A DNA stretch of 64,000 nucleotides from Rhodoferax antarcticus ANT.BR (GTDB lineage Bacteria > Pseudomonadota > Gammaproteobacteria > Burkholderiales > Burkholderiaceae_C): contig NZ_MSYM01000020.1 of assembly GCF_001938565.1 (NCBI RefSeq), positions 1 to 64,000 of the forward strand, read 5' to 3'. Shown here in pieces: positions 24,578-33,308 of this stretch. The stretch's first letter is position 1; each line of letters starts with the position of its first letter. The position numbers and the translations under genes were made by a program. The notes beneath the pieces were generated by a model. That model saw nothing but the letters and a program-made list of their open reading frames with translations. It had not been told where the DNA came from and did not search any database.

Positions 24578-25924
24578 CTAGTGGGTCGTAGTTACGTCAT
24601 TGAGCCAGTTAGATCCATAGGTTGAGATTGCGTAAAATATTACGGCCTCATGCAGCAATAGACCTTGCTCCCAACTTTCCTCGTCAAGTTTTCGTTGAGT
24701 CGATGGTGTCAGCAGTCCCTTGTCTCTCAATCGATCCACTGCGCCTAAAACATACGGTTTTTGAATATTCTTGGCTAGCGCCAAAAACTCTTCAATGACT
24801 TCAGCTCTGCGTGTCTCTTCCCAACTCTTCACCGGCTTTTCTTTTGGCAAACCCAATTTGTTCGACGGTTGGTTTTGATCGTCATGTTTGACTCTTGCGT
24901 CTGCGTCAAAAAGAACGGTTTTGAGATATGCCGCCTTGTTTGCAATGGTTGGTAGGTGTGGTGCATTGGTGCGATTTTCCAGTGCCCTAAGTCCATAAAG
25001 CATTACCTCTTCACTTTGACCATTGTTTAAAAAAGAACTGATCATTGAAAGCGGTATATCAGATTTTCCCGCTTGCTCCAGAATTTCGCTACTCATGTTT
25101 CGCACCGCTTTTTGTGTTTTTATCCTTTTAAAAGTCACTTGAAATTGGACTGATGTGACAGCTTTCCCGGTTTTAGTTTCAATGAGTTCAATTTCAATGT
25201 CTGAAACCCTATTTATTTCGTCGCGTGCGCCAGGCAATGACGACTCCTTAAATTTTCGCCACTCACGCCGCTTCATTGGCACTCCTGTCTTCTTATCAAT
25301 TTTCGGTGCAGTTCCCGTAAGTGCATCCACCCACCATTCGGGACTTTGTTTTGCAGTAAGACCGCTTGGATTGTGTTTGTACCTTGCACAAATTTCATAC
25401 AGCGCAATAGCCGCGTAGGATGTCAGTTGTGCAATAACTGTCTGATCAATCTGCGTGTAGACCCTCATGTCAAGAATTGCCTCAAATAAAGTTGGCGGGT
25501 ACGACCATGAAACCCAATACGCGCCGTCACGCTTTAGAAGATCCACCTCGGACAACATGCCCATCGACTTCCAAACCACAGGAGAATTTGCATCTGGAGC
25601 ACGCCAGTCAACCTCCAGTTTTCGCATATCGCTCAGGTAATCTTTCACGAGGTCAATGGTGTTGGATTTATTGGCTGTAACTGATGCCGATAAATCAGTT
25701 AGCCGAGCACTAAAAAAAGTACCCGCATCCAATTTCAAACATTTATTCCTAATTTCCAGAATTTGAATTTGCGTCGAATGCAGCATAGAGTTGTACATCT
25801 TTCGCGCAAGCATCGGTAACTTCCCGGCTTTAGGGATCATTACCAAAAAATCGTTTGGTTTTTTCAGTAACTCTAGCGCACTTGGCTGATAGGTTGTTGG
25901 CATCGGCTCTTCGGGTATTGTCAT
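24578..25924 (-). CDS. RepB/Rep_3-like plasmid replication initiator
   Basis: A 448-aa initiator. The N-terminal half has the two-winged-helix pattern of Rep_3 proteins (MLARKMYNSMLHSTQ; then a winged helix around YAAIALYEICARY). It lies next to iterons and DnaA boxes, reading away from them. ATG 25924 has AAAGGG upstream; the longer frame covers the iteron region. No AAUYYC leader: the gene is presumably controlled by Rep binding to the adjacent iterons. Confidence 0.85.
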   Translation of the reverse strand: MTIPEEPMPTTYQPSALELLKKPNDFLVMIPKAGKLPMLARKMYNSMLHSTQIQILEIRNKCLKLDAGTFFSARLTDLSASVTANKSNTIDLVKDYLSDMRKLEVDWRAPDANSPVVWKSMGMLSEVDLLKRDGAYWVSWSYPPTLFEAILDMRVYTQIDQTVIAQLTSYAAIALYEICARYKHNPSGLTAKQSPEWWVDALTGTAPKIDKKTGVPMKRREWRKFKESSLPGARDEINRVSDIEIELIETKTGKAVTSVQFQVTFKRIKTQKAVRNMSSEILEQAGKSDIPLSMISSFLNNGQSEEVMLYGLRALENRTNAPHLPTIANKAAYLKTVLFDADARVKHDDQNQPSNKLGLPKEKPVKSWEETRRAEVIEEFLALAKNIQKPYVLGAVDRLRDKGLLTPSTQRKLDEESWEQGLLLHEAVIFYAISTYGSNWLNDVTTTH

Positions 25925-26020
25925 CGGGTGTTCCCTTTTGGAATTTTTCAATGGTACACCAACTGTCTCCAATCTCATATAGCAGAGACAGTAAAGGCTT
26001 TTAGCCGCGCTTGCAGTCAC

Positions 26021-26275
26021 TTCTAAGTAGTGGACATTTGGACTTTTCCCCAATGAACACCGATAGAGACTCAGTGGGAATTCAGCGCTTTTTCGCTCTT
26101 TTTAGAAACTTTTACGAAATTGTGGATAACGGGATGACGTAGTTCTATCTGGTGGACAGTTATTTCTAAACACCGGACAGTTGCTTCTAAATAATGGACA
26201 GTTGCTTCTAAGCACCGGACACATCAAGTTCACAACCCTTTGATTTATATAGATAATTTATAGTTATCCACAAGC
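26021..26275. other. Plasmid origin region (iterons plus DnaA boxes)
   Basis: Between rep and parA. Five 21-bp iterons of the form TTCTAA...GGACAGTTG: one at 26021-26041 and four contiguous at 26143-26226. DnaA-like boxes TGTGGATAA near 26121-26129 and TTATCCACA near 26263-26272. The stretch 26230-26280 is AT-rich (TTTATATAGATAATTTATAG), a likely unwinding element. Together this is a standard theta-type iteron origin. Confidence 0.85.
26143..26226. repeat. Four contiguous 21-bp iterons
   Basis: Units start at 26143, 26164, 26185 and 26206, each with TTCTA(A/T) at the start and GGACA at positions 12-16. The bases between vary (CACC, ATAAT, GCACC types). Confidence 0.9.
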
Positions 26276-26450
26276 TAAAGTGTATTAAATGACTTCTCTA
26301 AAGAACCTTCTTAAAGACCTAGATTTGTTAGATCGACACCACTTAGACACCAGACAAAGCAGCAAAACAGCCGTAATGAGCATAAAACATTGCAGAAAAA
26401 ACTTTACAACTCGTTTTTTGCATAAAATTACGAAAAAGGAGAACTTTTAT

Positions 26451-27647
26451 ATGAAAACCACTATTCCACTGAAACCAACAATAAATCTCGCTTCTTTGAT
26501 GAAAACAGCGGCGAATGCTTTGGATATTGTGAACCAGGTTCGCTCCAACATGTTTGCGCCTAACTCTCACAAAGCATCACCACTATTCACAAGTTCCCGA
26601 CTTGCCGGCCTCTGTGGAATTGAAAAGTCAAAGATGGCCTATCACTTGAAGAAGCAGACTCTTCCTGGTGGAACCAAAGATGGTGCACGACTGGAATTTA
26701 GTCTGGATGATGCTCAACAGTGGATCAAAAAATTTAGGGCTGACAAATTGCGTGATGCGAAGACAAGCGCCGGAGTTGTCATCACCGTTGCGAATTTCAA
26801 AGGCGGCGTCGGCAAGACGAGTACCGCTGCAGTTCTTGCTCAAGGCTTAAACCTACGAGGCCATAAAGTTCTCATCATCGATGCAGACGCGCAAGGCTCC
26901 ATATCAACAATGATGGGGCTTGACCCTACGGATGTGACTGAGGATCAAACCCTACTTCCTATTTTCACTGGTGAAAAGACATCTATTCTTGATGTGTTGC
27001 AAACAACATATTGGTCGGGTGTGGACATCGTTGCGGCTGGGCCAGCACTTTACAACGCCGAATTTATTCTGCCAAGCCGTCAGAAAACAGAGAAGGGTTT
27101 TGAATTTTGGAAGGTGCTTGAAAACTCATTGGTGGAAGCCTTGGATATTTATGACGCAATCATCATCGATTCACCACCAAGTTTGAGCTACATCACCATC
27201 AATACGTTGCTGGCCGCGAATGGGCTGGTTATGCCACTTCCCCCTAACGCCCTTGACTTCGCCTCTAGCGCTCAATTCTGGAATCTGTTCACTGAACTTT
27301 TTGAAGGGTTGTACAAAGACCAGGATGCCGCTAAAAAGTATTACTTTATCGACATCTTGCTTTCGCGTGTGGATAAAGCAGATGTTGTAAGTGCTGCAGT
27401 GCGTAATTGGATCATCGCCGCATATGGTGGAAACGTGTTACCAATTGAAATACCAAAGACTTCGATTGCGGCAACTGCATCGGCTGAATTCGGAACGGTC
27501 TATGACCTTGATCCATCAAGCACCAAGTCGTCAACCTTGATTCGCGCAAGAGATGCCTACGATCTGTTTGTTGACTATATTGAAATGCAGATGATCGGCA
27601 TTTGGTCAAACGATTCAATTTCTAACAAACAAGGAAATTTAAAATGA
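26451..27647 (+). CDS. parA: ParA partition ATPase (type Ia)
   Basis: A 398-aa ParA. N-terminal HTH-like region (FTSSRLAGLCGIEKSKMAYHLKK) of type Ia ParA proteins, then deviant Walker A FKGGVGKTST, Walker A' IDADAQGS and Walker B IIIDSPPSL. It hydrolyses ATP to move plasmid copies and usually autorepresses its operon. ATG 26451 with AAAAAGGAG is chosen over an earlier in-frame ATG 26289. Stop overlaps parB start (ATGA). Confidence 0.95.
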   Translation: MKTTIPLKPTINLASLMKTAANALDIVNQVRSNMFAPNSHKASPLFTSSRLAGLCGIEKSKMAYHLKKQTLPGGTKDGARLEFSLDDAQQWIKKFRADKLRDAKTSAGVVITVANFKGGVGKTSTAAVLAQGLNLRGHKVLIIDADAQGSISTMMGLDPTDVTEDQTLLPIFTGEKTSILDVLQTTYWSGVDIVAAGPALYNAEFILPSRQKTEKGFEFWKVLENSLVEALDIYDAIIIDSPPSLSYITINTLLAANGLVMPLPPNALDFASSAQFWNLFTELFEGLYKDQDAAKKYYFIDILLSRVDKADVVSAAVRNWIIAAYGGNVLPIEIPKTSIAATASAEFGTVYDLDPSSTKSSTLIRARDAYDLFVDYIEMQMIGIWSNDSISNKQGNLK

Positions 27648-28642
27648 AGAAAAGTGCCGTGAAAGATCGGGCGATGATGCCGCTTGTCCCGTTGCAGTTG
27701 ACCGATGCGCAAGTCGGTGAAATGAACCCTCTGGAAAAGCCCGTGACTGGCCCAGGTTCAATGATGGCATTCATGAAACGTGAATCAGCTACGTTCATCG
27801 AAAATCAACAACTTCGAAGCGAACTTAACGACTACAAGACTGCCAATCTGACTCGCAAGCTAGACCCAGCATCCATCGTCCGCAGCAAATGGGCCAACCG
27901 GCACGAACAATCGTTTGCCGACAAGGAATTCCTGAAACTCAAAGCTGAAATTGACGGAGCGGGCGGCAACGTTCAGCCGATCAAGGTTCGGCCTCTAGCT
28001 GGCGAACAAGGCAAGTTTCAAATTGTCTTTGGCCACCGTCGCCACCAGGCTTGCCTTGAGCTGGGCCTGCCGGTGCTCGCCATGATTGAAGACCTCTCTG
28101 AACAAGAGTTGTTTTCGCAAATGGATCGTGAGAACCGCTTGCGTGCTGATCTGCGGCCATACGAACAAGGTGTGATGTACGCCAAAGCGTTGGACGGCGG
28201 GCTGTTTCCTTCAATGCGAAAGATGGCTGACGCTTTAGGAATCCCTCAAAGTAGCGCGAGTCAATACACTGCATTGGCTCGTTTACCCAAAGAAGTCCTG
28301 CTTGCGTTCGAATCCCCATTGGACGTACAACAGAAGTGGGGTGGGCCTTTAACTCAAACGTTTCAGCAAAACCCGGATTCTTTAATGGAAAAGGTTAGGG
28401 TGATTGTCGGACAATCACCTCGCCCAAAAGCAGTCGAAGTCTTCAAGACATTGATTGCAACGACGGGTGATTGTTCGACAATCACCCCACCATTGACCCC
28501 CATCCCCATCACCGGCAAGGACAACCAGGCCGGGCAAATCCTATTCAATCCAAAGAAGCAGGCCATTGAAATCAATCTGTCCGGCGTGCCCGAGAGCCGC
28601 ATTCAGGAGCTTGAGAGGCTGATTAAAGAGTTCCTTTCCTGA
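27644..28642 (+). CDS. parB: ParB centromere-binding protein
   Basis: A 332-aa ParB. The N-terminal ParB/Srx domain has IKVRPL, the FGHRRHQACLELGLPVLAMI box (a GxRRxxA-type motif) and the ENRLRADLRPYEQG region; the central HTH is DALGIPQSSASQYTALARLP. The C-terminal part probably dimerises. ATGA overlap with parA. Unusually, two perfect 21-bp palindromes lie inside the 3' part of the coding sequence and look like parS. Confidence 0.95.
   Translation: MKKSAVKDRAMMPLVPLQLTDAQVGEMNPLEKPVTGPGSMMAFMKRESATFIENQQLRSELNDYKTANLTRKLDPASIVRSKWANRHEQSFADKEFLKLKAEIDGAGGNVQPIKVRPLAGEQGKFQIVFGHRRHQACLELGLPVLAMIEDLSEQELFSQMDRENRLRADLRPYEQGVMYAKALDGGLFPSMRKMADALGIPQSSASQYTALARLPKEVLLAFESPLDVQQKWGGPLTQTFQQNPDSLMEKVRVIVGQSPRPKAVEVFKTLIATTGDCSTITPPLTPIPITGKDNQAGQILFNPKKQAIEINLSGVPESRIQELERLIKEFLS
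28399..28486. promoter_or_regulatory. Two 21-bp palindromes inside parB (putative parS)
   Basis: Identical half-sites GGTGATTGT / ACAATCACC around a 3-bp centre (CGG or TCG) at 28399-28419 and 28466-28486, 67 bp apart. They are translated in two different frames relative to the palindrome (VIVGQSP and TGDCSTITP), so coding constraint does not explain them. I saw no third copy in the window. Confidence 0.7.
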
Positions 28643-28697
28643 GTGCCGGCGGGGTCTGCGGTCGCGGCAGAATGATTCAGTTTCACGGATTCAATCA

Positions 28698-28726
28698 AGA
28701 GGGTGGATAAGTCCACCCTCTTTTTG
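28698..28726 (+). terminator. Terminator of parAB
   Basis: Perfect stem GAGGGTGG/CCACCCTC, 6-nt loop, T5. Confidence 0.9.
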
Positions 28727-28808
28727 GTTCAAAATCAGCCGCCACACCACAATGAAGAGCCAAATAGTCGTAAAACAATTGGCGCTAATTGTATTTAATT
28801 AGCGCAAA

Positions 28809-29009
28809 TTAAATCGACCGAAATTTCACGATCTCGCCCTTCTCATTTCGCCACGCAACAGGAATAGAGCCGGTCACGATCCTTGTCATCGGCCCCGTGA
28901 ATTCTGTCAATCCAGGGCAGGGCAGGGCGATTCCATCAGCCTGGGTGCTTGGTGAGTTCAGTACCGCAACGTAAACCAAACCATCCCCGTCGGGGTTATG
29001 AAGACGCAC
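28809..29009 (-). CDS. Doubtful small protein (66 aa)
   Basis: Open frame MRLHNPDGDGLVYVAVLNSP ... EKGEIVKFRSI. Protein-like composition but no clear ribosome-binding site, leader or terminator, unlike its neighbours. Could be a remnant. The region 28727-29310 otherwise shows nothing clear. Confidence 0.3.
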   Translation of the reverse strand: MRLHNPDGDGLVYVAVLNSPSTQADGIALPCPGLTEFTGPMTRIVTGSIPVAWRNEKGEIVKFRSI

Positions 29010-29039
29010 ATAGCGGGGCTTCAGGCGCTCGTCTTGCGA

Positions 29040-29180
29040 TCACAGCAGTACGACCATGACCTCGTACAAACCTACTTTGCGTGCGATCCACTCGGATGAT
29101 TCATGGCTCGTCGGCTTCTGTCCTGCGCCCGCTGCAGCACGCACCTGCTTGGCAGCGCCTTCTATCCGGTTCTTGTTCAT
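29040..29180 (-). pseudogene. Possible CsbD-like remnant
   Basis: From ATG 29180 the frame starts MNKNRIEGAAKQVR, closely like the start of CsbD stress proteins (MNKDxIEGxxKQxK). The resemblance ends after about 15 residues, followed by unrelated sequence. Probably a truncated fragment. Confidence 0.3.
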
Positions 29181-29313
29181 CGGCTCGCAATTTATGCTCC
29201 GCGCTTCCTTTCCACATTCGGTCACCCTTATGCAGTTGCGCTTGCGCTTCGTTCGTTGTGATCAACTTGCGGCGGGACTTGCACCCGCAGGAGAGCGCCC
29301 ATGCTGGGCGCAC

Positions 29314-29350
29314 CAAAAAAACCCACCGCAAAAAGCAGTGGGTTCGGGGT
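29314..29350 (-). terminator. Terminator after gene 29376-30323
   Basis: Stem ACCCACTGC ... GCGGTGGGT with T7 on the minus strand. Confidence 0.85.
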
Positions 29351-29375
29351 GACGGAGTAGACCAGGATGAATAAA

Positions 29376-30323
29376 TCAGCTTTGGCCTTCTTCAATATCA
29401 GTTTGGCGAGGATCAACTTCAGGTTGACCTTTGCCATCGCCGCTCTGGATCTCAGTAAGCAGCTTTTCAAGCAGATCACGGGTATCCTGACTCAAGCCTG
29501 CAAAACCCGGATCTTTATGAACCTGAGTTGCGGCCTCATAGAGCTTCGGTGCAGCCTGCTTGACAAACTTGGCCTGATTGAACACAAAAGGCTTTGAAAC
29601 CGTCTGTGCTTTTTTGACCTTGGTTTTACCTTCAGTAGTCGCAACATCAACGGCATTCTGGACCGCATCCATGACTTTGGAGCCATGAGTGTTCAAGAGT
29701 TCAATTGCCAAAGTTGCCGACATCTCAGACATGGCCACCATTTCGCGCAACTTCGCTGGAGCTGCCATAAGGTCAAGCCGATTCTTGATCAGCGGAACTG
29801 TGATGCCGGTGCGTTTTGAAATCACATCGAGATCCCAACCCAGGCGAACCAAACGCTTGCAGACAATCGCGCTCTCGTAGTAAGACAACGACTTACCACC
29901 ATTGCCACGGATCAATGAAACCGTGATGTCGTCCATGTTCAAGCCATGGGTACTGACAACCACAGGCAACTTCTCCAACTTGGCACCTTCCAAAATGGCG
30001 ATCTTTGCAGCAGCCAATCTGGTGTGTCCTGAGTAGATGAAAATTGTCTGAGTGCCATCATCGTTTTTGTTGACGTATCCAGCCAGAGGGCATTCTTGGA
30101 AAAATCCCTCAGAGAGAATTGAGTCAGCCAGGCTGCGAATGTGAGCCTTGTACGCATCGTTCATGACACGGGGATTCAAATCTTCAATGACTTGGATCTC
30201 GTTGATTGGTACCTGCCAAAGATCACGCGAACCAGATCCGGTGTCCTTCATAGCAATCTTGATAGAACCGGGCACCAGTACCTTGTCGAAGTCTTTTTCC
30301 AGAAGTTTCAGTTGAGAATCCAT
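29376..30323 (-). CDS. Second ParB/Srx-domain protein
   Basis: A 315-aa ParB-like protein distinct from ParB. ParB/Srx domain with PINEIQVIEDLNPRV, the SGHTRLAAA motif and an HTH (VISKRTGITVPLIKNRLDLMA). Such stand-alone ParB-like proteins on plasmids can be regulators (KorB-type), nucleases or CTPases. It has no ParA partner and is on the opposite strand to parAB, so a regulatory role is favoured. AAGGA precedes ATG in an AAUYYC leader. Confidence 0.8.
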   Translation of the reverse strand: MDSQLKLLEKDFDKVLVPGSIKIAMKDTGSGSRDLWQVPINEIQVIEDLNPRVMNDAYKAHIRSLADSILSEGFFQECPLAGYVNKNDDGTQTIFIYSGHTRLAAAKIAILEGAKLEKLPVVVSTHGLNMDDITVSLIRGNGGKSLSYYESAIVCKRLVRLGWDLDVISKRTGITVPLIKNRLDLMAAPAKLREMVAMSEMSATLAIELLNTHGSKVMDAVQNAVDVATTEGKTKVKKAQTVSKPFVFNQAKFVKQAAPKLYEAATQVHKDPGFAGLSQDTRDLLEKLLTEIQSGDGKGQPEVDPRQTDIEEGQS

Positions 30324-30383
30324 TTTGAATGTCCTTAAAAAATAAACGTCTTCACGAGATTATGAAAACTGGTTAGAGATGCC
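30324..30383 (-). promoter_or_regulatory. AAUYYC leader of the second parB-like gene
   Basis: GGCATCTCTAACCAGT box (30368-30383), hairpin TTCAT-AATCTC-GTGAA (30351-30366, one U-G pair), AAGGA before ATG 30323. Confidence 0.7.
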
Positions 30384-30844
30384 AGCTTCAAGAAAACAAA
30401 TTTCAGACACCACACGGCAACAAATTTGTGAGTGTCTTGCGCATTTCACCGGGCAGAAAAAGGTTGTTGGCACCGCAGACGACGTTTACGCACACAGCAC
30501 ATGAGCCAAGAATCTGGATTGGCCTGATCTCTTAATCTACGCTGACTCCAAACTTACACAACAGCATCCCCTCTTGGATTTCCAGAATTTGGCCCGTCCA
30601 TGATCTCATCAGCTATTCAATTCAGCGACCCAGCAAATTTATCTGCAATTAGCCACTGGCATCGATCTCTATCGCCCAAACACCAAAAAATCATCGCCAG
30701 GACGACTCCAGAGCCGTTTTCAACCGTTTTGCATATGCTAGGCAGGGCAATAGCCAAATAACGCAGCCACGATGATCCTGGTGGGTCATTTTTTCAATCA
30801 AAAACACCTGTGATTGGCTTGGCTCTGGATTGTTCTTGGATTCA
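30384..30844. other. Stretch without a recognisable gene
   Basis: About 460 nt with no convincing frame, leader or terminator on either strand. The 63-aa minus frame at 30691-30882 runs through the H-NS gene terminator and is not credible. Confidence 0.5.
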
Positions 30845-30846
30845 GA

Positions 30847-30876
30847 TAAAAAAAAGCCACCATATAGGTGGCCGAT
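30847..30876 (-). terminator. Terminator after the H-NS-like gene
   Basis: Stem GCCACCTATATGGTGGC with T8 on the minus strand. Confidence 0.9.
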
Positions 30877-30890
30877 TTGCATTGGCTGAG

Positions 30891-31223
30891 TTAGACCAAG
30901 AAGTCTTCCACAACTTTGCCGCCTTCAATGGCAGCAGTTAGCCAACGTGGTTTCAACCCACGACCCGACCATGTTTGGCCTTCGCTGTCGCGGTATTTCA
31001 CTTCGGCTTTCTTCCCAACCTTGTTCGACTCGATCCGAATTGCGTCAGACTTGAATTTCAAATCACCAGGACGAAGCGCATAGGCCGCAATCTTCTGGTT
31101 CACATCGGAAATCACCGAGGCCAGTTCCGTCGCACGAATCTGATTGGCGCGTTCTTTGAGTGCTTCAATTTGCAACTCGATTTCATTGAGGGTCTGAAGG
31201 TTTTCGTTTTCCATGTTATCCAT
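30891..31223 (-). CDS. H-NS family nucleoid-associated protein
   Basis: A 110-aa H-NS-like protein. N-terminal coiled-coil oligomerisation region (LNEIELQIEALKERANQIR), then the C-terminal DNA-binding motif YRDSEGQTWSGRGLKPRWL (a TWSGRGxxPxW type typical of Burkholderiales H-NS proteins). Plasmid H-NS proteins silence plasmid genes to lower host cost. The start is ATG 31223 or 31214; no clear ribosome-binding site. A (GAT)7 tract lies 9 nt upstream. Confidence 0.9.
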   Translation of the reverse strand: MDNMENENLQTLNEIELQIEALKERANQIRATELASVISDVNQKIAAYALRPGDLKFKSDAIRIESNKVGKKAEVKYRDSEGQTWSGRGLKPRWLTAAIEGGKVVEDFLV

Positions 31224-31231
31224 GTTAGAAG

Positions 31232-31252
31232 TTGATGATGATGATGATGATG
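31232..31252. repeat. (GAT)7 trinucleotide tract upstream of the H-NS-like gene
   Basis: Seven perfect GAT units (ATC on the coding strand) between the gene start and an AT-rich likely promoter. Changes in copy number would change spacing in the 5' UTR. Confidence 0.9.
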
Positions 31253-31349
31253 ATGAAATTTTAGTATAAAAACAATAAAGAAAAAGATTAATATGAAGAA
31301 TAATCTATTTAAATTGCAGAATTGTTGATTAAAAAACAACAACACCATA

Positions 31350-31382
31350 AAGAAAACCCTCGACGAATCGAGGGTTGGGTTG
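31350..31382 (-). terminator. Terminator after gene 31398-31532
   Basis: Stem ACCCTCGATTCGTCGAGGGT with T-rich tail on the minus strand. Confidence 0.85.
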
Positions 31383-31397
31383 AAAATTAGAGAGGGG

Positions 31398-31532
31398 TTA
31401 AAACCGACTCTTATGTTGGATCAATTCCCCCGAACCATCAATGAGCACTCTCCACAGAACAATTGCGGGCGCAAAAAATCCTACTGGTGTATCAGTTGCT
31501 CCTTTGATTAAGCCAGTTAAAAAAGACTTCAT
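31398..31532 (-). CDS. Small membrane-like protein (44 aa)
   Basis: ATG 31532 lies 5 nt after the stop of the upstream membrane protein. The sequence MKSFLTGLIKGATDTPVGFF continues with a hydrophobic APAIVLWRVLI. A terminator follows immediately. Likely acts with its coupled neighbour in the membrane. Confidence 0.6.
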   Translation of the reverse strand: MKSFLTGLIKGATDTPVGFFAPAIVLWRVLIDGSGELIQHKSRF

Positions 31533-31536
31533 TTGT

Positions 31537-31794
31537 TTACAAATCCTTCATTGCCTTGTAGGTGGAAAAAACAACCCACCAAGCTAAGAACACAATGTCA
31601 GCATAAAGGATACCAGTTTCAACGACTTTTAGCAAATCACCGAACTCAGTACCTACGATGCCTCCATACCAGTGTACAAAGACACTCAAACCTCCGCCAA
31701 CTAATGCCAGAGATACGAACATGGCCGCTCCCACGAGCATGTGTCCCACGAATTCGCCCAGCACTTCCAACGCCTTATAGTTTTTATTTTTCAT
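31537..31794 (-). CDS. Small membrane protein (85 aa)
   Basis: Two or three TM segments: VGHMLVGAAMFVSLALVGGG, LSVFVHWYGGIVG and TGILYADIVFLAWWVVF. AAGGAG upstream in an AAUYYC leader. Function unknown; small plasmid membrane proteins of this form can be entry-exclusion or mating-related, but nothing specific is seen. Confidence 0.7.
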   Translation of the reverse strand: MKNKNYKALEVLGEFVGHMLVGAAMFVSLALVGGGLSVFVHWYGGIVGTEFGDLLKVVETGILYADIVFLAWWVVFSTYKAMKDL

Positions 31795-31857
31795 ATCACA
31801 GCTCCTTTAAGCCAAAAGTCACAAGCAGGATTGCCTTGACTGATGTAGTTATGTCGC
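31795..31857 (-). promoter_or_regulatory. AAUYYC leader of the membrane-protein pair
   Basis: GACATAACTACATCAGT box (31841-31857), hairpin CAAGGC-AATCCT-GCTTG (31822-31838, one bulge), AAGGAG before ATG 31794. Confidence 0.7.
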
Positions 31858-31884
31858 TGAAAAAAAAAGGATCACAATTCATCC

Positions 31885-32274
31885 ATGAACCTCAATCTTG
31901 ACCCTCAAGCACTGCGTACTTGCATGAAACTTTGGCGGGATATTTTGGATATGAAAGCACCAATTCACGAAGGCCTGCTTACTCACATCATGAATCGACG
32001 GGGCCATAACCTAGTCAACTTCAAGGCGACTTCTGCCGCCTGGCTGACCCTTTTACGTGATTGCACCCCAATAGATCCAGACAACACAGATCTGGCAGGC
32101 TTGGTGCGTGAAGTTGAGGAATTCCACAATTGGGTCAACGCTGGATTGGATGAGATGGAGACTTTGGCCATGCAAGAACAATTGCAAGACGGCCTGGATC
32201 AGCTCTACAAAGACCCATTCATCAAGAAGAGCCTGCGTCAGTTTCTACGCGGCAAACACAAAGACGAGGGGTAG
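31885..32274 (+). CDS. Hypothetical protein (129 aa)
   Basis: One of the few plus-strand genes here. AAAGGA lies 10 nt before ATG. Starts MNLNLDPQALRTCMKLWRDI; helical, C-terminus basic (KKSLRQFLRGKHK). No family recognised. Divergent from the membrane-protein pair. Confidence 0.6.
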   Translation: MNLNLDPQALRTCMKLWRDILDMKAPIHEGLLTHIMNRRGHNLVNFKATSAAWLTLLRDCTPIDPDNTDLAGLVREVEEFHNWVNAGLDEMETLAMQEQLQDGLDQLYKDPFIKKSLRQFLRGKHKDEG

Positions 32275-32287
32275 GGAGGCACGGGCG

Positions 32288-32326
32288 TAAAAAAAAGGCC
32301 ACAGAACGAGTCTGCGGCCTTTCGGG
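32288..32326. terminator. Terminator between convergent genes
   Basis: Stem GGCCGCAGACTC ... TCTGTGGCC with T8 on the minus strand; a shorter T-tract also allows plus-strand use after 31885-32274. Confidence 0.75.
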
Positions 32327-32342
32327 GGGATGTGATAGGGTG

Positions 32343-32627
32343 CTAGAGGCGGCGGTTAACCACTCTCACACCAGCTTTTCGCCATTCGTTCACACGGTGA
32401 CGCTGACAGGCCTTGTAAACCGGGCTGGGTTTCCAAGGCTCATACACATCAACGACACCAGAGCGACGGTTGATACGATCATCAATGCTGCCTTTTGCAA
32501 GATCAGCCAACCACACCAATCGAACTGCTGTGTACCAAACAATACGACCGTCAACAAACTTGTGCCGTGGTGGGGCACGCTTGATGTAGTCGCGGATCTC
32601 GTTCACGTCCAAGGATGTAAGTTTCAT
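32343..32627 (-). CDS. Hypothetical protein (94 aa)
   Basis: ATG 32627 lies 7 nt after the stop of the 55-aa gene. Starts MKLTSLDVNEIRDYIKRAPP; rich in Arg, Trp and Val. No family recognised. Third gene of a coupled operon 33308-32799 / 32802-32635 / 32627-32343. Confidence 0.6.
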   Translation of the reverse strand: MKLTSLDVNEIRDYIKRAPPRHKFVDGRIVWYTAVRLVWLADLAKGSIDDRINRRSGVVDVYEPWKPSPVYKACQRHRVNEWRKAGVRVVNRRL

Positions 32628-32634
32628 AGCGGCC

Positions 32635-32802
32635 TCACAGGTTCCTGGCTTTCCAGGCCGTAAGAGCGGTATCACCATTGCAAGCAGTCACGACACCAAG
32701 CACGACCCGGTTGCCCAAATACTTGCGCTGGTATTCACGATTACCTTCCCATGCGAACAGTTGCCCGGTCAGGTTAGAGTAGATGATGCTGAATTCTTTC
32801 AT
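32635..32802 (-). CDS. Small protein (55 aa)
   Basis: ATG 32802 overlaps the stop of the upstream gene as ATGA. Sequence starts MKEFSIIYSNLTGQLFAWEG and ends TAWKARNL. AAGGAG lies 9-13 nt upstream. Tight coupling on both sides supports it. No family recognised. Confidence 0.65.
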   Translation of the reverse strand: MKEFSIIYSNLTGQLFAWEGNREYQRKYLGNRVVLGVVTACNGDTALTAWKARNL

Positions 32803-33308
32803 GCTGGCACTCCTTCAGACCGCAGAAAGAACGATTCTTCAAGCTGGTCAAGATTCATAAAAGTTACAGCAACTTTTGGTATCTCATCGCCATCACCTTC
32901 ACTCGCAAGCCTCGTAACCATGGCAGTGCCAAAGGCGTCAATCTCGATTTCCTCATCGTGCAAAATGACCGTGTAATGAACGCCGCAAAACGCACTGCAA
33001 GTCAGCATGATTTGACCGGGTTTGCCGATCATGTTGCCGTCGATTTGAGTGTCAATCATAAAACCATCAACCACCACCGTTCCAGCAGATTTCAATGCGG
33101 ACGACAGCGTTGTTTTAATCGATTTATCAGAATACTCCAACAAATCACCAATAAAACCACCTGATTCTTCAACTTCAGGATCGAATGCAACAGCCCAACC
33201 ATACCGCCTAAGAAACCGCATACGATCTTGGAAAAAAACGCAAGCGGATTTGTAGGCTGCTTGCAAGAGAGAAAATAGCGATGAAACGCCAATGTCATTT
33301 AAAGTCAT
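32799..33308 (-). CDS. Hypothetical protein, paralogue of 34053-34508
   Basis: A 169-aa protein from ATG 33308 after TGGAG. Shares with the 34053 protein: FxDRMRxxxRxGWAxxxDxE, the LxSAGTVxxDGxxxxTQIDGxxxGKxxQxML core and the IEID near the end. No known family. Two diverged copies a kilobase apart point to tandem duplication. Confidence 0.7.
   Translation of the reverse strand: MTLNDIGVSSLFSLLQAAYKSACVFFQDRMRFLRRYGWAVAFDPEVEESGGFIGDLLEYSDKSIKTTLSSALKSAGTVVVDGFMIDTQIDGNMIGKPGQIMLTCSAFCGVHYTVILHDEEIEIDAFGTAMVTRLASEGDGDEIPKVAVTFMNLDQLEESFFLRSEGVPA

Noticed and set aside
30691..30882. 63-aa minus frame upstream of the 30384-30844 gap
   Set aside because: It begins inside the H-NS terminator stem.
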